Positions 6,831 through 14,630 are shown, counted from the stretch's first letter. The stretch: DNA of 20,899 nucleotides from DAOTVS01 sp034436375 (GCA_034436375.1 DAOTVS010000035.1:1-20899), one strand, 5' to 3'. Numbers and translations are program-made. Notes: a model not told the origin generated them from the sequence alone.

Positions 6831-8198
6831 ATGACCTCCCAACCATCCCGTGGGCTGGAACTGAGCGTCGAGCGCCTGAACCACAACATCGCCGAGCTGG
6901 CGCTGCCGGCCGTCGCTGAGAACCTGCTGGTGACGGTCGTCTATTTCTCCGATACGTTCCTCATTGGTTGGCTGCACAATCCGAGCGCTCTGGCGGCGGT
7001 GGGCCTGAGCGGCGTCTTTCTCAATGTGGCACAGGCCATCTTCCAGGCCATGGCGGTGAGCACAACGGCCATGGTAGCGCACCTCTGGGGGGCGAAGGAG
7101 GAAAGGCGGGCAGCGCAGGTGGCCGCCCAGGCTGCCAGCTTGAGCGTCATGGCGGCCCTGCTCATCAGCGGCAGCATCTGGCTGCTGGCCCCCGTGCTCT
7201 TTGGCCTCATGGGCGCCGGCGCTGAGACGGCGCGCCTGGGTGTGCTCTACATCCGCCTGGTGCTCCTGACCTCCTGGGCCGGCTACCCGGCGACCGTGCT
7301 GAATGGCGTCATGCGCGGCTCGGGCGATACGCGCACACCGATGTACATCACCGGCATTATGAATGTGTGGAATGTCATCGCGGCCGCTGCCCTGATCTTC
7401 GGCCCTGGGCCGCTCCCCGCCCTGGGCATCGCCGGCGCCGGCATGGCCACAGCCAGCGCGCGCTTGTTGAGTGGATGCGTGGCGCTTATGGTGCTCACTC
7501 GCGGGCGCTCTCTGCTACATGTCGCCCCGCGCCAGTTCCTGACCTGGGACGGCCAGATTGTACGCGCCCTGCTCCGCCTGAGCCTGCCCAATGCAGCCGA
7601 GGCTGCCGCACGGCAGGCGGGGTCGCTCCTCTTCATGCGCATCGTTTCGGCGCTGGGCACGGTGGCGCTGGCTGCGCATCAGATTGCGCTCAGTGTGGAA
7701 TCGCTTTCTTTTATGCCAGGGGTGGGCATGGCGGCAGCAGGCACTACGCTGGTGGGGCAGAGTCTGGGTGCCGGGCGCTCTGACCTGGCGGAAAAGAGCG
7801 TGCGCCGGGTGGTGAGCTTTGCTGCGGCAATCATGGGCCTGGTGGGAATCATCTTTGCGCTTTTTGGCGGGCCCATCGCCTCGGTCTTTGGGGCGACGCC
7901 GGATGTGGTCGGCGCTGCCGGCATGGCCGTGCGCATCGGCGCCCTCGAACAGATCCCCCTTTCCGCCCAGATGACTCTGGGCGGCTGCCTGCGGGGGGCG
8001 GGCGATATGAAGAGCCCCCTCTATTCCACCCTGTTGGGGGTTGTGTTATTCCGCGTACCGGTGGTCTATCTCTTTGCGATTGTCTTTGGCTGGGGCCTCA
8101 ATGGGGTCTGGCTGGGGACGGCGCTGGATTGGCTGGGGCGCGCGCTGGTGCTCGCCTGGCTTTACCGGCGCGGGGCCTGGCGTAAAGCCTATATCTAG
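6831..8198 (+). CDS. MATE-family efflux transporter
   Basis: This 455-residue multidrug and toxic compound extrusion transporter is an inner-membrane antiporter driven by Na+ or H+. The sequence shows two homologous six-helix halves with the repeated family motif: RGSGDTRTP at residue 162 and RGAGDMKSP at residue 388. The N-terminal ELALPAVAENLLVTVVYFSDTFLIG is the usual first helix of the DinF/NorM-like branch. Length is typical. The ATG is 3 bp after the stop of the small membrane-protein gene, with only a weak GGCGAG as SD, which suggests coupling. The substrate cannot be read from sequence. Transcription is expected to end at the dyad that follows. Confidence 0.93.
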   Translation: MTSQPSRGLELSVERLNHNIAELALPAVAENLLVTVVYFSDTFLIGWLHNPSALAAVGLSGVFLNVAQAIFQAMAVSTTAMVAHLWGAKEERRAAQVAAQAASLSVMAALLISGSIWLLAPVLFGLMGAGAETARLGVLYIRLVLLTSWAGYPATVLNGVMRGSGDTRTPMYITGIMNVWNVIAAAALIFGPGPLPALGIAGAGMATASARLLSGCVALMVLTRGRSLLHVAPRQFLTWDGQIVRALLRLSLPNAAEAAARQAGSLLFMRIVSALGTVALAAHQIALSVESLSFMPGVGMAAAGTTLVGQSLGAGRSDLAEKSVRRVVSFAAAIMGLVGIIFALFGGPIASVFGATPDVVGAAGMAVRIGALEQIPLSAQMTLGGCLRGAGDMKSPLYSTLLGVVLFRVPVVYLFAIVFGWGLNGVWLGTALDWLGRALVLAWLYRRGAWRKAYI

Positions 8199-8204
8199 TG
8201 GCTT

Positions 8205-8274
8205 CCCGTACTGGTTTTGATAGGTCGGAGTTGCTCTCCTGCAGGCAACGGGTATTCATCAAAACCAGTGCGGG
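8205..8274. terminator. Bidirectional hairpin between convergent MATE and HD genes
   Basis: Arms at 8205-8221 and 8258-8274 are reverse complements over 17 bp with one mismatch, and the loop holds a nested GTTGC/GCAAC stem. The dyad starts 6 bp after the MATE stop and ends 6 bp before the stop of the opposing HD-domain gene, the usual place for a shared terminator. T-runs are short (TTTTGAT within the stem), so efficiency is uncertain. Confidence 0.65.
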
Positions 8275-8280
8275 GGCCCA

Positions 8281-8961
8281 CTACTCCTTACCCTCGATCT
8301 CATCCCACAACTGGTCCCAAAAGGCCTGCATCAGCGAGAGCCGCTGCCTGGCGATGCGGCGGCCCCCCTCCGTCTGGATTTCGCGCAGCAGGCCCATCTG
8401 GAAGCGCAACTGGTCGGTCATGGTGTGGATGCGGGGCGGGTTCCACTCCACAGGGGCCTGGCGGAGGCGCTCTGGATCATAGTCGGGACCGCCAGCCCAG
8501 GTCATGACGGCGCGCGCGATGCCGATGGCGCCGAGGGTATCCAGGGCATCGGCCTCCTTGAGCGTTGCCAGCAGGGGCGTATCGCAGCCCACCCGTGAGT
8601 GTTTCTCGATGGCGTGCAGCACCTCGGCCTGCAGCGGCGCAGGCAGGTCCGCCTCGTAGCGCGCCAGGAGCTCGACGCTCATGGCGCGCGAGAGGTCGGC
8701 GTGGTTCACACCGGGGTGCTCATGCTCAACGGCGCGGCCCAGGTCGTGCAGCAGCGCGGCCAGGTCCGCCAGGTCGGGATCCACGCCCATTTCCCTGGCG
8801 GCGCGGCGGGCCTGCCGGCGCACCCGCTGCACGTGCTTGTCATCGTGCACGGGGTTGCGCACAGAGGCCATCGCTGCGCGCACGGCGGTTTCGAGTTCAG
8901 CGAGAATCTGGGCCTTGCGGGCGCCAGGGAGCGGCCAAGCGATAGAGATAGGCTCAACCAT
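8281..8961 (-). CDS. HD-domain phosphohydrolase
   Basis: This 226-residue cytoplasmic protein is of the HD superfamily, metal-dependent phosphohydrolases acting mainly on nucleotides. The metal-binding set is visible: H43 in DKHVQRV, H72-D73 in AALLHDLGR, and the late Asp in KEADALD (about 138-141). The pattern matches small YedJ-like HD proteins, not (p)ppGpp synthetases or HD-GYP domains. The ATG at 8959-8961 has AGGAA just upstream. It lies 24 bp after the AICAR transformylase gene on the same strand, so co-transcription is likely. A role in nucleotide metabolism or housecleaning would fit, but the substrate is unknown. Confidence 0.82.
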   Translation of the reverse strand: MVEPISIAWPLPGARKAQILAELETAVRAAMASVRNPVHDDKHVQRVRRQARRAAREMGVDPDLADLAALLHDLGRAVEHEHPGVNHADLSRAMSVELLARYEADLPAPLQAEVLHAIEKHSRVGCDTPLLATLKEADALDTLGAIGIARAVMTWAGGPDYDPERLRQAPVEWNPPRIHTMTDQLRFQMGLLREIQTEGGRRIARQRLSLMQAFWDQLWDEIEGKE

Positions 8962-8985
8962 GCAGTTTCCTGGATCTCCTCAACC

Positions 8986-10155
8986 CTAGTGGAGGAAGCA
9001 GCGCAACCCGGTATGTACCATCACCATGCCGTACTGCTCTGCCGCGGCGGTGATATCGTCATCGCGCAGGGCCCCCCCGGGATGCGCCACATACTGCACG
9101 TGGGTGCGGCTTGCCCGGTCAATGCTGTCTCGGAAGGGGAAAAAGGCATCGGAGGAGAGGCAGACGCCCTCGAATTGGGCCAGCCATTCGGCGCGCTCTT
9201 GCCGGGATAGCGGCTCCGGGGTCTCCTGCAGGCCATCCAGCATGGCGGCCACCTCGGGCGGCGAGAGCTGGTCCCACAGCAGGTACTGATCGATCGTGTT
9301 CGTCATCTCCGGGCGGGTCCGGCCCTCTTTGTGACGGAGCGCCAGCACTCGTGGGTGCTGCTGCAGGAACCACTTGTCGGCCTTGTCGCAGGCCAGGCGC
9401 GTGCAATGGACGCGCGACTGTTGACCTGCCCCCATGCCGATCACCTGCCCATCATAGGCCACGCAGACCGAGTTGGACTGGGTGTATTTGAGGGCGATGG
9501 TCGCCACGATCAGCGTCTCGAGGGCGCCGGCAGGGATATCTTTGCGCGTGGTGACCCGGCGCTCAAACAGGCCGGCGTCGATGCGCGCCGTATTGCGCTG
9601 CTGCTGCAGCGTCAAGCCGAATACATCACGGCTTTCGAGTGCAGGGGGTTCATAGCCGGGATCTATCTGCAGGATATGGAAGCCGCCCTTCTTTTTCGTG
9701 CGCAGGATGTCGATCGCCTCGGGTTCATAGTCGGGGGCGATAATCAGGTCCGATACCTCCCGCTTGAGCAGCCTGGCCAGAGAGACATCGACCTTGTCGC
9801 TGACGGCTATCGCATCGCCGAAGGAGCTCATACGGTCGGCCCCACGGGCCCTGGCGCAGGCCAGGGCGACCGGCGAGAGGTCATCGGCAGGCAGCATCTG
9901 CGAGCGGCGGAACGCCTCGGTCAACGGGCGCGCCACGGCGGCGCCAGCCGGGCTGACATGCTTGAAAGAAGCGGCGCCTGGGAGCCCGGTGGCCGCCCGC
10001 AGCTCGCGGACCAGTTGCCAGCCGGCCAGGGCATCCAGCAGGTTGATGTAGCCCGGCGCACCGTTGATGACCTGCAGCGGGCCGGGGTCAAGCTCACTCA
10101 GGAGCCGCGCCGGCTTTTGATGGGGGTTACAGCCGTATTTCAACTCCAGGTGCAT
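8986..10155 (-). CDS. AICAR transformylase, stand-alone (PurH-like without cyclohydrolase domain)
   Basis: This 389-residue phosphoribosylaminoimidazole-carboxamide formyltransferase transfers a formyl group from 10-formyl-THF to AICAR in the penultimate step of IMP synthesis. Family motifs are KYGCNPHQ at the N-terminus, SFKHVSPAGAAV with the catalytic Lys65-His66 pair, and the C-terminal block PGGALRDDDI...ADQYG-like motif (here AAEQYGMVMVHTG). Normal bifunctional PurH is about 520 residues with an N-terminal MGS-like IMP cyclohydrolase domain of about 200 residues. That domain is absent here, and the protein begins at the transformylase fold. The ATG at 10153-10155 follows AGGG. Longer in-frame starts only add 23 unrelated residues. 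The following HD gene is 24 bp away. IMP cyclohydrolase must be encoded elsewhere or be of another type. Confidence 0.88.
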   Translation of the reverse strand: MHLELKYGCNPHQKPARLLSELDPGPLQVINGAPGYINLLDALAGWQLVRELRAATGLPGAASFKHVSPAGAAVARPLTEAFRRSQMLPADDLSPVALACARARGADRMSSFGDAIAVSDKVDVSLARLLKREVSDLIIAPDYEPEAIDILRTKKKGGFHILQIDPGYEPPALESRDVFGLTLQQQRNTARIDAGLFERRVTTRKDIPAGALETLIVATIALKYTQSNSVCVAYDGQVIGMGAGQQSRVHCTRLACDKADKWFLQQHPRVLALRHKEGRTRPEMTNTIDQYLLWDQLSPPEVAAMLDGLQETPEPLSRQERAEWLAQFEGVCLSSDAFFPFRDSIDRASRTHVQYVAHPGGALRDDDITAAAEQYGMVMVHTGLRCFLH

Positions 10156-10304
10156 ATCTATATCCCTCGTTCTTCTTATGTCGGCCGTATGCTGCGAAAT
10201 CGGCATCATGCTCCCGCCCAGCATCGTCGCAGCGACCTTCAGTCACTCGTCCTGATGTGACGCAGGAAGATGAATGGCTAAAACCATCACCACAAGTGTG
10301 GGCG

Positions 10305-10341
10305 CAAAAAAGAGAGGACGGGCCCACGACCCGTCCTCTCT
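10305..10341 (-). terminator. Intrinsic terminator of the ABC ATPase gene
   Basis: A perfect 12-bp stem (10311-10322 with 10330-10341) with a 7-nt loop is followed on the minus strand by a run of six U. It begins 21 bp past the stop codon. This is the strongest rho-independent terminator in the window. It separates the ABC gene from the downstream AICAR transformylase gene. Confidence 0.93.
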
Positions 10342-10362
10342 GAGGGTTGCACGGCACAGCAA

Positions 10363-11463
10363 CTACCGGATGGCGCGCTCGGTCTGCCGGTCGAAGATCT
10401 GGACGTTGTCCATGTTAAAGTGGACAGTGACGTCATTGCCGACGCGGAACGAGGTACGCGGATCGACGCGGGCGATAAACGTCTTGCTGCCCGTGAGCAG
10501 GTAGACGAAGACTTCAGCGCCCATGAGCTCGGTCACGTCGACACGGGCCTCGACGGCGGCGGCGGTGATGCCCGGCGGCGAGTACTGGGGATCGAAAATG
10601 TCCTCAGGTCGGATGCCGAAGACGATTTCCTTGCCCAGGTACGGGGCCAGAGTCTTGGTGCGATCCGGCGTCATCTTGACGCGGAAGGTGCCGGTATCGA
10701 CATACATCTCATCCTTCGTGCCGACCAGGGTGGCATCGAAGAAGTTCATGGCCGGGCTGCCGATAAAGCCGGCGACGAAGACGTTGTCGGGGCGCTGGTA
10801 GAGGTTCTGCGGGGTATCGACCTGCTGCAGGATGCCATCGCGGAGCACGCAGATGCGCGTGCCCATGGTCATGGCTTCCATCTGGTCGTGGGTCACATAG
10901 ATGAAGGTGGTCTCGAGCCGCTGATGGAGCTTGGACAGCTCGGCGCGGGTCTGCACGCGCAGCTTCGCGTCCAGGTTTGACAGAGGCTCGTCCATAAGGA
11001 ACACCGCCGGCTCGCGCACGATAGCGCGGCCGAGGGCGACACGCTGGCGCTGGCCGCCAGAGAGCTGCTTGGGCTTGCGGTCGAGCAGGCTCTCGATGCC
11101 CAGCATACCCGCCGACTCACGCACACGGCGCTCGATCTCCGCCTTGGGGGTCTTGCGCAGCTTGAGACCAAAGGCCATGTTGTCGTACACGCTCATATGC
11201 GGGTAAAGGGCGTAGCTCTGGAACACCATGGCGATATCGCGGTCCTTGGGGGCCACATCGTTCACCAGGCGGTCACCGATGTAGATATTGCCCTCGGTGA
11301 TCTCTTCCAGGCCGGCGAGGAGGCGCAGCGAGGTGGTCTTGCCGCAGCCGGAGGGGCCCACGAAGACGAGGAATTCCTTATCCGCGATCTCGATATTCAG
11401 GTCGTTGACCGCGAGGACCTCGCCGAAGCGCTTGGATACATGCTCGTAGGTTACACTAGCCAT
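10363..11463 (-). CDS. ABC transporter ATP-binding protein, UgpC/MalK/MsmX type
   Basis: This 366-residue ATPase energises carbohydrate ABC importers of the CUT1 class at the inner membrane. All nucleotide-binding motifs are present: Walker A GPSGCGKTT (36-44), Q-loop VFQSYALYPHM, signature LSGGQRQR (134-141), Walker B VFLMDEP (154-160), D-loop SNLD, and H-loop H192. The C-terminal 130 residues (from about 235) form the MalK-type OB-fold/regulatory domain, with FGIRPEDI as the usual marker. The ATG at 11461-11463 follows AAGGAGA. No permease or solute-binding gene is nearby, and the gene has its own promoter and terminator. It is therefore probably a shared ATPase serving several importers, as known for MsmX in Bacillus. 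Confidence 0.93.
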   Translation of the reverse strand: MASVTYEHVSKRFGEVLAVNDLNIEIADKEFLVFVGPSGCGKTTSLRLLAGLEEITEGNIYIGDRLVNDVAPKDRDIAMVFQSYALYPHMSVYDNMAFGLKLRKTPKAEIERRVRESAGMLGIESLLDRKPKQLSGGQRQRVALGRAIVREPAVFLMDEPLSNLDAKLRVQTRAELSKLHQRLETTFIYVTHDQMEAMTMGTRICVLRDGILQQVDTPQNLYQRPDNVFVAGFIGSPAMNFFDATLVGTKDEMYVDTGTFRVKMTPDRTKTLAPYLGKEIVFGIRPEDIFDPQYSPPGITAAAVEARVDVTELMGAEVFVYLLTGSKTFIARVDPRTSFRVGNDVTVHFNMDNVQIFDRQTERAIR

Positions 11464-11485
11464 CCGAGGTTCTCCTTGGATTTGA

Positions 11486-11609
11486 GCCTGTGACAGGCGA
11501 AACGGCCAGGTAGACCCTGGCCCAAGGGGTAAGCCCGCCCCGAATAGGGGTCATGGGCCGCGCAGCCGGAGGAAGAACCGAACTTTTCGGTCACCGGGAT
11601 AAACCCGGT
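11486..11609 (-). promoter_or_regulatory. Structured 5' leader of the ABC ATPase gene: five consecutive hairpins
   Basis: Between the predicted promoter and the ATG there is a leader of about 320 nt. Its last 150 nt hold five adjacent small stem-loops: 11486-11498 (5 bp), 11504-11522 (7 bp, GGCCAGG/CCTGGCC), 11538-11550 (4 bp), 11577-11591 (6 bp, ACCGAA/TTCGGT) and 11593-11609 (6 bp, ACCGGG/CCCGGT). The first lies about 12 nt before the SD. No known riboswitch consensus was recognised. Confidence 0.55.
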
Positions 11610-11794
11610 AGGCGCAGGGCCAAAACCGCTTCTCCTCCGCTGCAGGTGAGCGCGAAATTCTGCGTGCGAATGGCAAAAGCGTTGTTCCCTAGCGGCCTCC
11701 TTCATGCGAGCTGAGGAAGCGGAGTGCGAGGGGCGCCCGTCCCCTCCCCGCGGGGCGCGGGAATCCGCCTTTGGTGTACCGGGCGACTAGCCCT
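11610..11794. other. Upstream part of the ABC ATPase leader, no gene seen
   Basis: This GC-rich stretch includes the 10-bp palindrome CCCCGCGGGG (11746-11755). I checked it on both strands for SRP RNA, RNase P RNA and tmRNA signature strings and saw none. Short ORFs crossing it have no ribosome sites or family resemblance. Confidence 0.4.
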
Positions 11795-11823
11795 ATTATA
11801 AGGCATTTTCCGCAGTTTGTCGA
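11795..11823 (-). promoter_or_regulatory. Sigma-70-like promoter upstream of the ABC ATPase gene
   Basis: On the minus strand TCGACA (11818-11823, five of six to consensus) is followed after 17 bp by a perfect TATAAT (11795-11800). It lies about 330 bp before the ATG, implying a long leader. No other gene lies between, so the ABC gene or an unrecognised leader RNA is the target. Confidence 0.65.
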
Positions 11824-11845
11824 GTCTGGATTTTGCAGCGTGGCG

Positions 11846-11880
11846 CAGACCTGACAGGTTTCTGAAACCTGTCAGGTCTG
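11846..11880. repeat. Perfect 16-bp stem palindrome after the aldolase gene; possible terminator
   Basis: Arms 11846-11861 and 11865-11880 are exact reverse complements with a CTG loop, the arm sequence being CAGACCTGACAGGTTT. The palindrome begins 8 bp beyond the stop codon of the aldolase gene and could end its transcript. No U-tract follows directly. This sequence type resembles the dispersed AGGT/ACCT palindromes common in some bacterial genomes, so it may be a mobile repeat used as a terminator. Confidence 0.75.
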
Positions 11881-11888
11881 CCGGCTTT

Positions 11889-12911
11889 TCAGGCCGAAGC
11901 AGCCTCCATCTCCGGCAAGTAGCGCCCGGCGCGCGCCGCGCTGCAGAGCTCGGCGCGGCGGCGGAAGGCTTCCTGGGCAGGGGCCGTATTGTGCGCATCT
12001 CCGTGCCACAGCTTCAAGGCCGCTTCCTGCAGGGCGCGGCCATAGGAAAAGCTGAGCGCCCAGGGCTGTGGCCCGGTGCGGTTGAGCGCGTTGAGGTTTT
12101 CTGTCGCTTCCTGCGCCCGCTGCCCTCCCGAAAGAAAGACGATGCCGGGCACGGCCGCCGGCACCACACGGCGCAGGGTGCGAACGGTCAGATCGGCCAC
12201 CTGCGGCGGAGATAGCCGCTGAGCCGCTTTCTCGCCGGGCAGGATCATGTTGGGCTTGAGCAACATGCCTTCTGGGGCGACTCGCGCTTCCTCCAGGGCG
12301 GCAAAGACGCGGTGCAGGACCTGCTCTGTGACCTCGGCGCAGCGCTCGGCCGTGTGATCGCCATCCATGAGTACCTCAGGCTCGACGATGGGGGTGAGCC
12401 CCGCCTCTTGGCAGAGGGCGGCGTAGCGCGCCAGGGCCTGAGCGTTGGCATCCATGCCGTAGCATGTGGGGGTGCCGTCCCCTATGGCGTAGACAGCGCG
12501 CCACTTGGCAAAGCGCGCACCCAACTGCCGGTATTCGCTCAGACGATTGCGCAGGCCATCGAGGCCCTCGGTGATCTTTTCACCCGGATAGCCCGGCAGG
12601 TCCACCGTGCCCAGGTCCACTTTGATGCCGGGGATGATGCCCCGCTGCGCCAAGAGTTGGGGAAAGGGCACACCGTCGTGCGAGGCCTGACGGATGGTCT
12701 CATCGTACATGATCACGCCGCTGATGTAGGGCTCGATGCCAGGCGCAGTGAACAGAAGGTCACGGTAGGCGCGACGAGTCTCTTCGGTAGAGGGCACCCC
12801 GACCGTATCGAGCCGCTTCTTGATCGTGCGCGTGCTCTCATCGGCCGCCAGGATTCCTTTGCCCGGCGCCACGAGCGCCCGGGCTGTCGTTTCGAGCTCA
12901 TGTTGGTCCAT
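11889..12911 (-). CDS. Fructose-bisphosphate aldolase, class I (glycolytic, eukaryote-type)
   Basis: This 340-residue aldolase of the PF00274 glycolytic class I family cleaves fructose 1,6-bisphosphate to dihydroxyacetone phosphate and glyceraldehyde 3-phosphate through a Schiff base. Active-site residues are all visible: D24 in LAADES, K97 in GIKVD, K136 in AKWRAV, E178 in VEPEV, and the Schiff-base lysine K219 in MLLKPNM. The phosphate-binding LSGGQ segment is also present. The C-terminus ends YLPEMEAASA without the terminal Tyr of animal enzymes. The ATG at 12909-12911 has AAAGGAGG 11 nt upstream, a slightly long spacing. A 65-residue N-terminal extension in the same frame lacks family similarity and I reject it. 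It is a single-gene unit between a promoter region and a palindrome. With PFK it covers two consecutive glycolytic steps, encoded separately. Confidence 0.95.
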   Translation of the reverse strand: MDQHELETTARALVAPGKGILAADESTRTIKKRLDTVGVPSTEETRRAYRDLLFTAPGIEPYISGVIMYDETIRQASHDGVPFPQLLAQRGIIPGIKVDLGTVDLPGYPGEKITEGLDGLRNRLSEYRQLGARFAKWRAVYAIGDGTPTCYGMDANAQALARYAALCQEAGLTPIVEPEVLMDGDHTAERCAEVTEQVLHRVFAALEEARVAPEGMLLKPNMILPGEKAAQRLSPPQVADLTVRTLRRVVPAAVPGIVFLSGGQRAQEATENLNALNRTGPQPWALSFSYGRALQEAALKLWHGDAHNTAPAQEAFRRRAELCSAARAGRYLPEMEAASA

Positions 12912-13352
12912 GGCAGATACTGCCTCCTTTGTGTGGGCCACTGATTCAAGAAAAGCGCCAGGGCCCTTCCGGGCAATTGCCGGCTGGTCCGCTCCGCCCA
13001 AGCCCGGCTTTATCCCAGAGAGTGTGGGTCTGTTCCGGCCGCGTGCGGAGCGTGGTACCCGGAAGCCGAAGGCCATTTCCATCGTGCGTTGTGCCCAATT
13101 GGGCATGGAAGACTGACCTGAGAATAGCGCCTATTGTACCATCTAACCTCAGGCGACGCCAGCCGAAGGTGCATTTGCGCTTTCTATCCCCAACTGGCAC
13201 GTATCTTGCTGCCCGGGTATTGGTCGGTGGCTGCCATCTAACTATGGGCCTGGCCCAGATCCTCCCCTCACACTCCGGCAGGGCGCTGGCTTCTCATTCT
13301 GTTTTGCCTGTCACTGACCGCAAGAGCATCTTTGCCATAAAGGGGTGTTGAG
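12912..13352. other. Divergent intergenic region, aldolase / YHS-coiled-coil
   Basis: This 441-bp gap has no supported gene; ORFs crossing it lack family resemblance. On the minus strand TACAAT (complement of 13133-13138) could be the aldolase -10, but its -35 is poor. Two palindromes centred on CAATTG occur in the aldolase leader: GGCAATTGCC (12972-12981) and the 14-bp perfect TGCCCAATTGGGCA (13092-13105). A short CCTGAG/CTCAGG dyad (13117-13122, 13048-independent copy at 13148-13153) flanks the putative -10. I see no good promoter for the plus-strand gene. Confidence 0.4.
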
Positions 13353-14573
13353 ATGGCCAACATTTTCGGGGGTGGCAACCAGGGGCAGCAAAAGGCCGAG
13401 CGTGCGCAGCAGGCAGGGGTTCCGGTCGCGGAGCGGCAGGTCTTTGACGTCGTCTGCGGAAAGGGCGTCAGGCCCGAAGAGGCGATCGCCTCACGAGAGT
13501 ACGGCGGAGAGACCCTTTACTTTTGCTGCGTGGGCTGTGCTGAAGCTTTTGACGCCAATCCGGAAGCCTACCTCCGCCAGGCGCCGATACGCGCCTATGC
13601 CATGGAAGAGCGCTACAAAACAGGCGCCGAAGCGGCCGCGGTAAAAGAGGCCGAGGCCGCGGTCAACCGCTACCCGGCGGAGATCAGCGCGGCTGAGGAG
13701 AGGGCCAGGGCTGCGCGCGCAAATGTCGCACGGCTGGAGGGGGAACTGGAGGCGGCCCGCGCCCGGCTGGCGAAGAGCCAGGCTGAGCTGGAAAGTCTGT
13801 CAGCGCGCCAACGCCAGCCCCCGGCTGTGGCCGCGGGCCCCGATGTGGCGGCCCTCGAGCAGCGTATCTCCCAAGAGCGGTCGCAGCTGGCCGCAGCCCA
13901 GCAGGCGCTGGCTGCCGAGCAAGAGAGGCAGGCCAGCATGCTGCGGCAAGAGCAGGCCGAGGTCATCAGCCTGCAAGAACGGCAGCAGGCGGTCCAACGT
14001 GATATCAGCGCCCAAGAGGCGCGCATCAACGATATCCAGGCGCGGATAGGTGGGTTGCGCAAGCTGGAAGAGGAGCTCAACGCTGCCCAGGCTGTGCTCG
14101 CACAACGCCGGCAAGAGATGGAGGCTTTGGGCCGGCGTGACGAAGAAAACCGGGCTGCCCTCAAGGCCGAGGACCAGCGGCTGGCCGAGCTACGGGCGCA
14201 GGTGGACCGGGAAACGGCCGACCTGGAGGCTGCGCAAAAGGCGCTGGCCCAGGCGCGCCTGCGAGCTGAGGAAATGGCCCGCGCGCAGCGGACGCAAATG
14301 GAGAGCATGAAGGCCGAGCTGGAGACGGCGCAAAGGGGTGCGCCGAAGGAAGAGCAGCATATCCGAGAGCTCGAAACAAGCATCAAGCAACTGCAGGACC
14401 AGGCCACTGCTGAGGAGCGTCGGGCCGCCGAACTACGCGATGCAGAGACGGCAGCCCAGCGGGAACTGGACCGCTTGCGCAAGCAGCAGCGCGAGGTCAC
14501 AGTGGCAGGCTTGCCCGCGACGCCAGGTGAGGAGCCGAGCGAGTTCTATAGCGCCCGGCGCCCTCAAAAGTAG
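13353..14573 (+). CDS. YHS-domain protein with long C-terminal coiled coil
   Basis: This is a 406-residue soluble protein with two parts. Residues 29-75 form a YHS-type metal-binding motif: DVVCGKG with C35, then YGGETLYFCCVGCAEAF with C58, C59 and C62, then NPEAYL. These are the only four cysteines in the protein. From about residue 90 to 383 the sequence is highly charged and rich in Ala, Glu, Gln and Arg with heptad-like spacing. It is broken once by a Pro/Gly/Ala linker (about 151-163), giving two long coiled-coil rods. There is no signal peptide or membrane helix. The ATG follows AAGGGG seven bases upstream. YHS motifs are usually found in copper ATPases, metal-handling proteins or small stand-alone proteins. 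Fusion to an SMC-like rod is unusual. The next gene encodes a second YHS motif. A cytoplasmic metal-binding scaffold or sensor is a guess. Confidence 0.85.
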   Translation: MANIFGGGNQGQQKAERAQQAGVPVAERQVFDVVCGKGVRPEEAIASREYGGETLYFCCVGCAEAFDANPEAYLRQAPIRAYAMEERYKTGAEAAAVKEAEAAVNRYPAEISAAEERARAARANVARLEGELEAARARLAKSQAELESLSARQRQPPAVAAGPDVAALEQRISQERSQLAAAQQALAAEQERQASMLRQEQAEVISLQERQQAVQRDISAQEARINDIQARIGGLRKLEEELNAAQAVLAQRRQEMEALGRRDEENRAALKAEDQRLAELRAQVDRETADLEAAQKALAQARLRAEEMARAQRTQMESMKAELETAQRGAPKEEQHIRELETSIKQLQDQATAEERRAAELRDAETAAQRELDRLRKQQREVTVAGLPATPGEEPSEFYSARRPQK

Positions 14574-14630
14574 GGGCGTCCGCATCCTCTCGGCGCGACG
14601 ACACACATGAACACGCAGAAGGAAGGACAC

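Noticed and set aside
9331..10260. Plus-strand open frame opposite the AICAR transformylase gene
   Set aside because: Composition typical of antisense frames; the minus strand carries all catalytic motifs.
11464..11800. Possible SRP RNA, RNase P RNA or tmRNA
   Set aside because: None of the conserved core strings of these RNAs was found on either strand; kept only as a structured leader.
12946..13200. Minus-strand ORF and aldolase N-terminal extension upstream of 12911
   Set aside because: No family resemblance and no ribosome site; the aldolase fold starts at the ATG at 12911 after AAAGGAGG.
13670..14500. Ser/Arg/Ala/Cys-rich minus-strand frame opposite the coiled coil
   Set aside because: This is the antisense of Ala/Glu/Gln-rich heptads, with no start signals.
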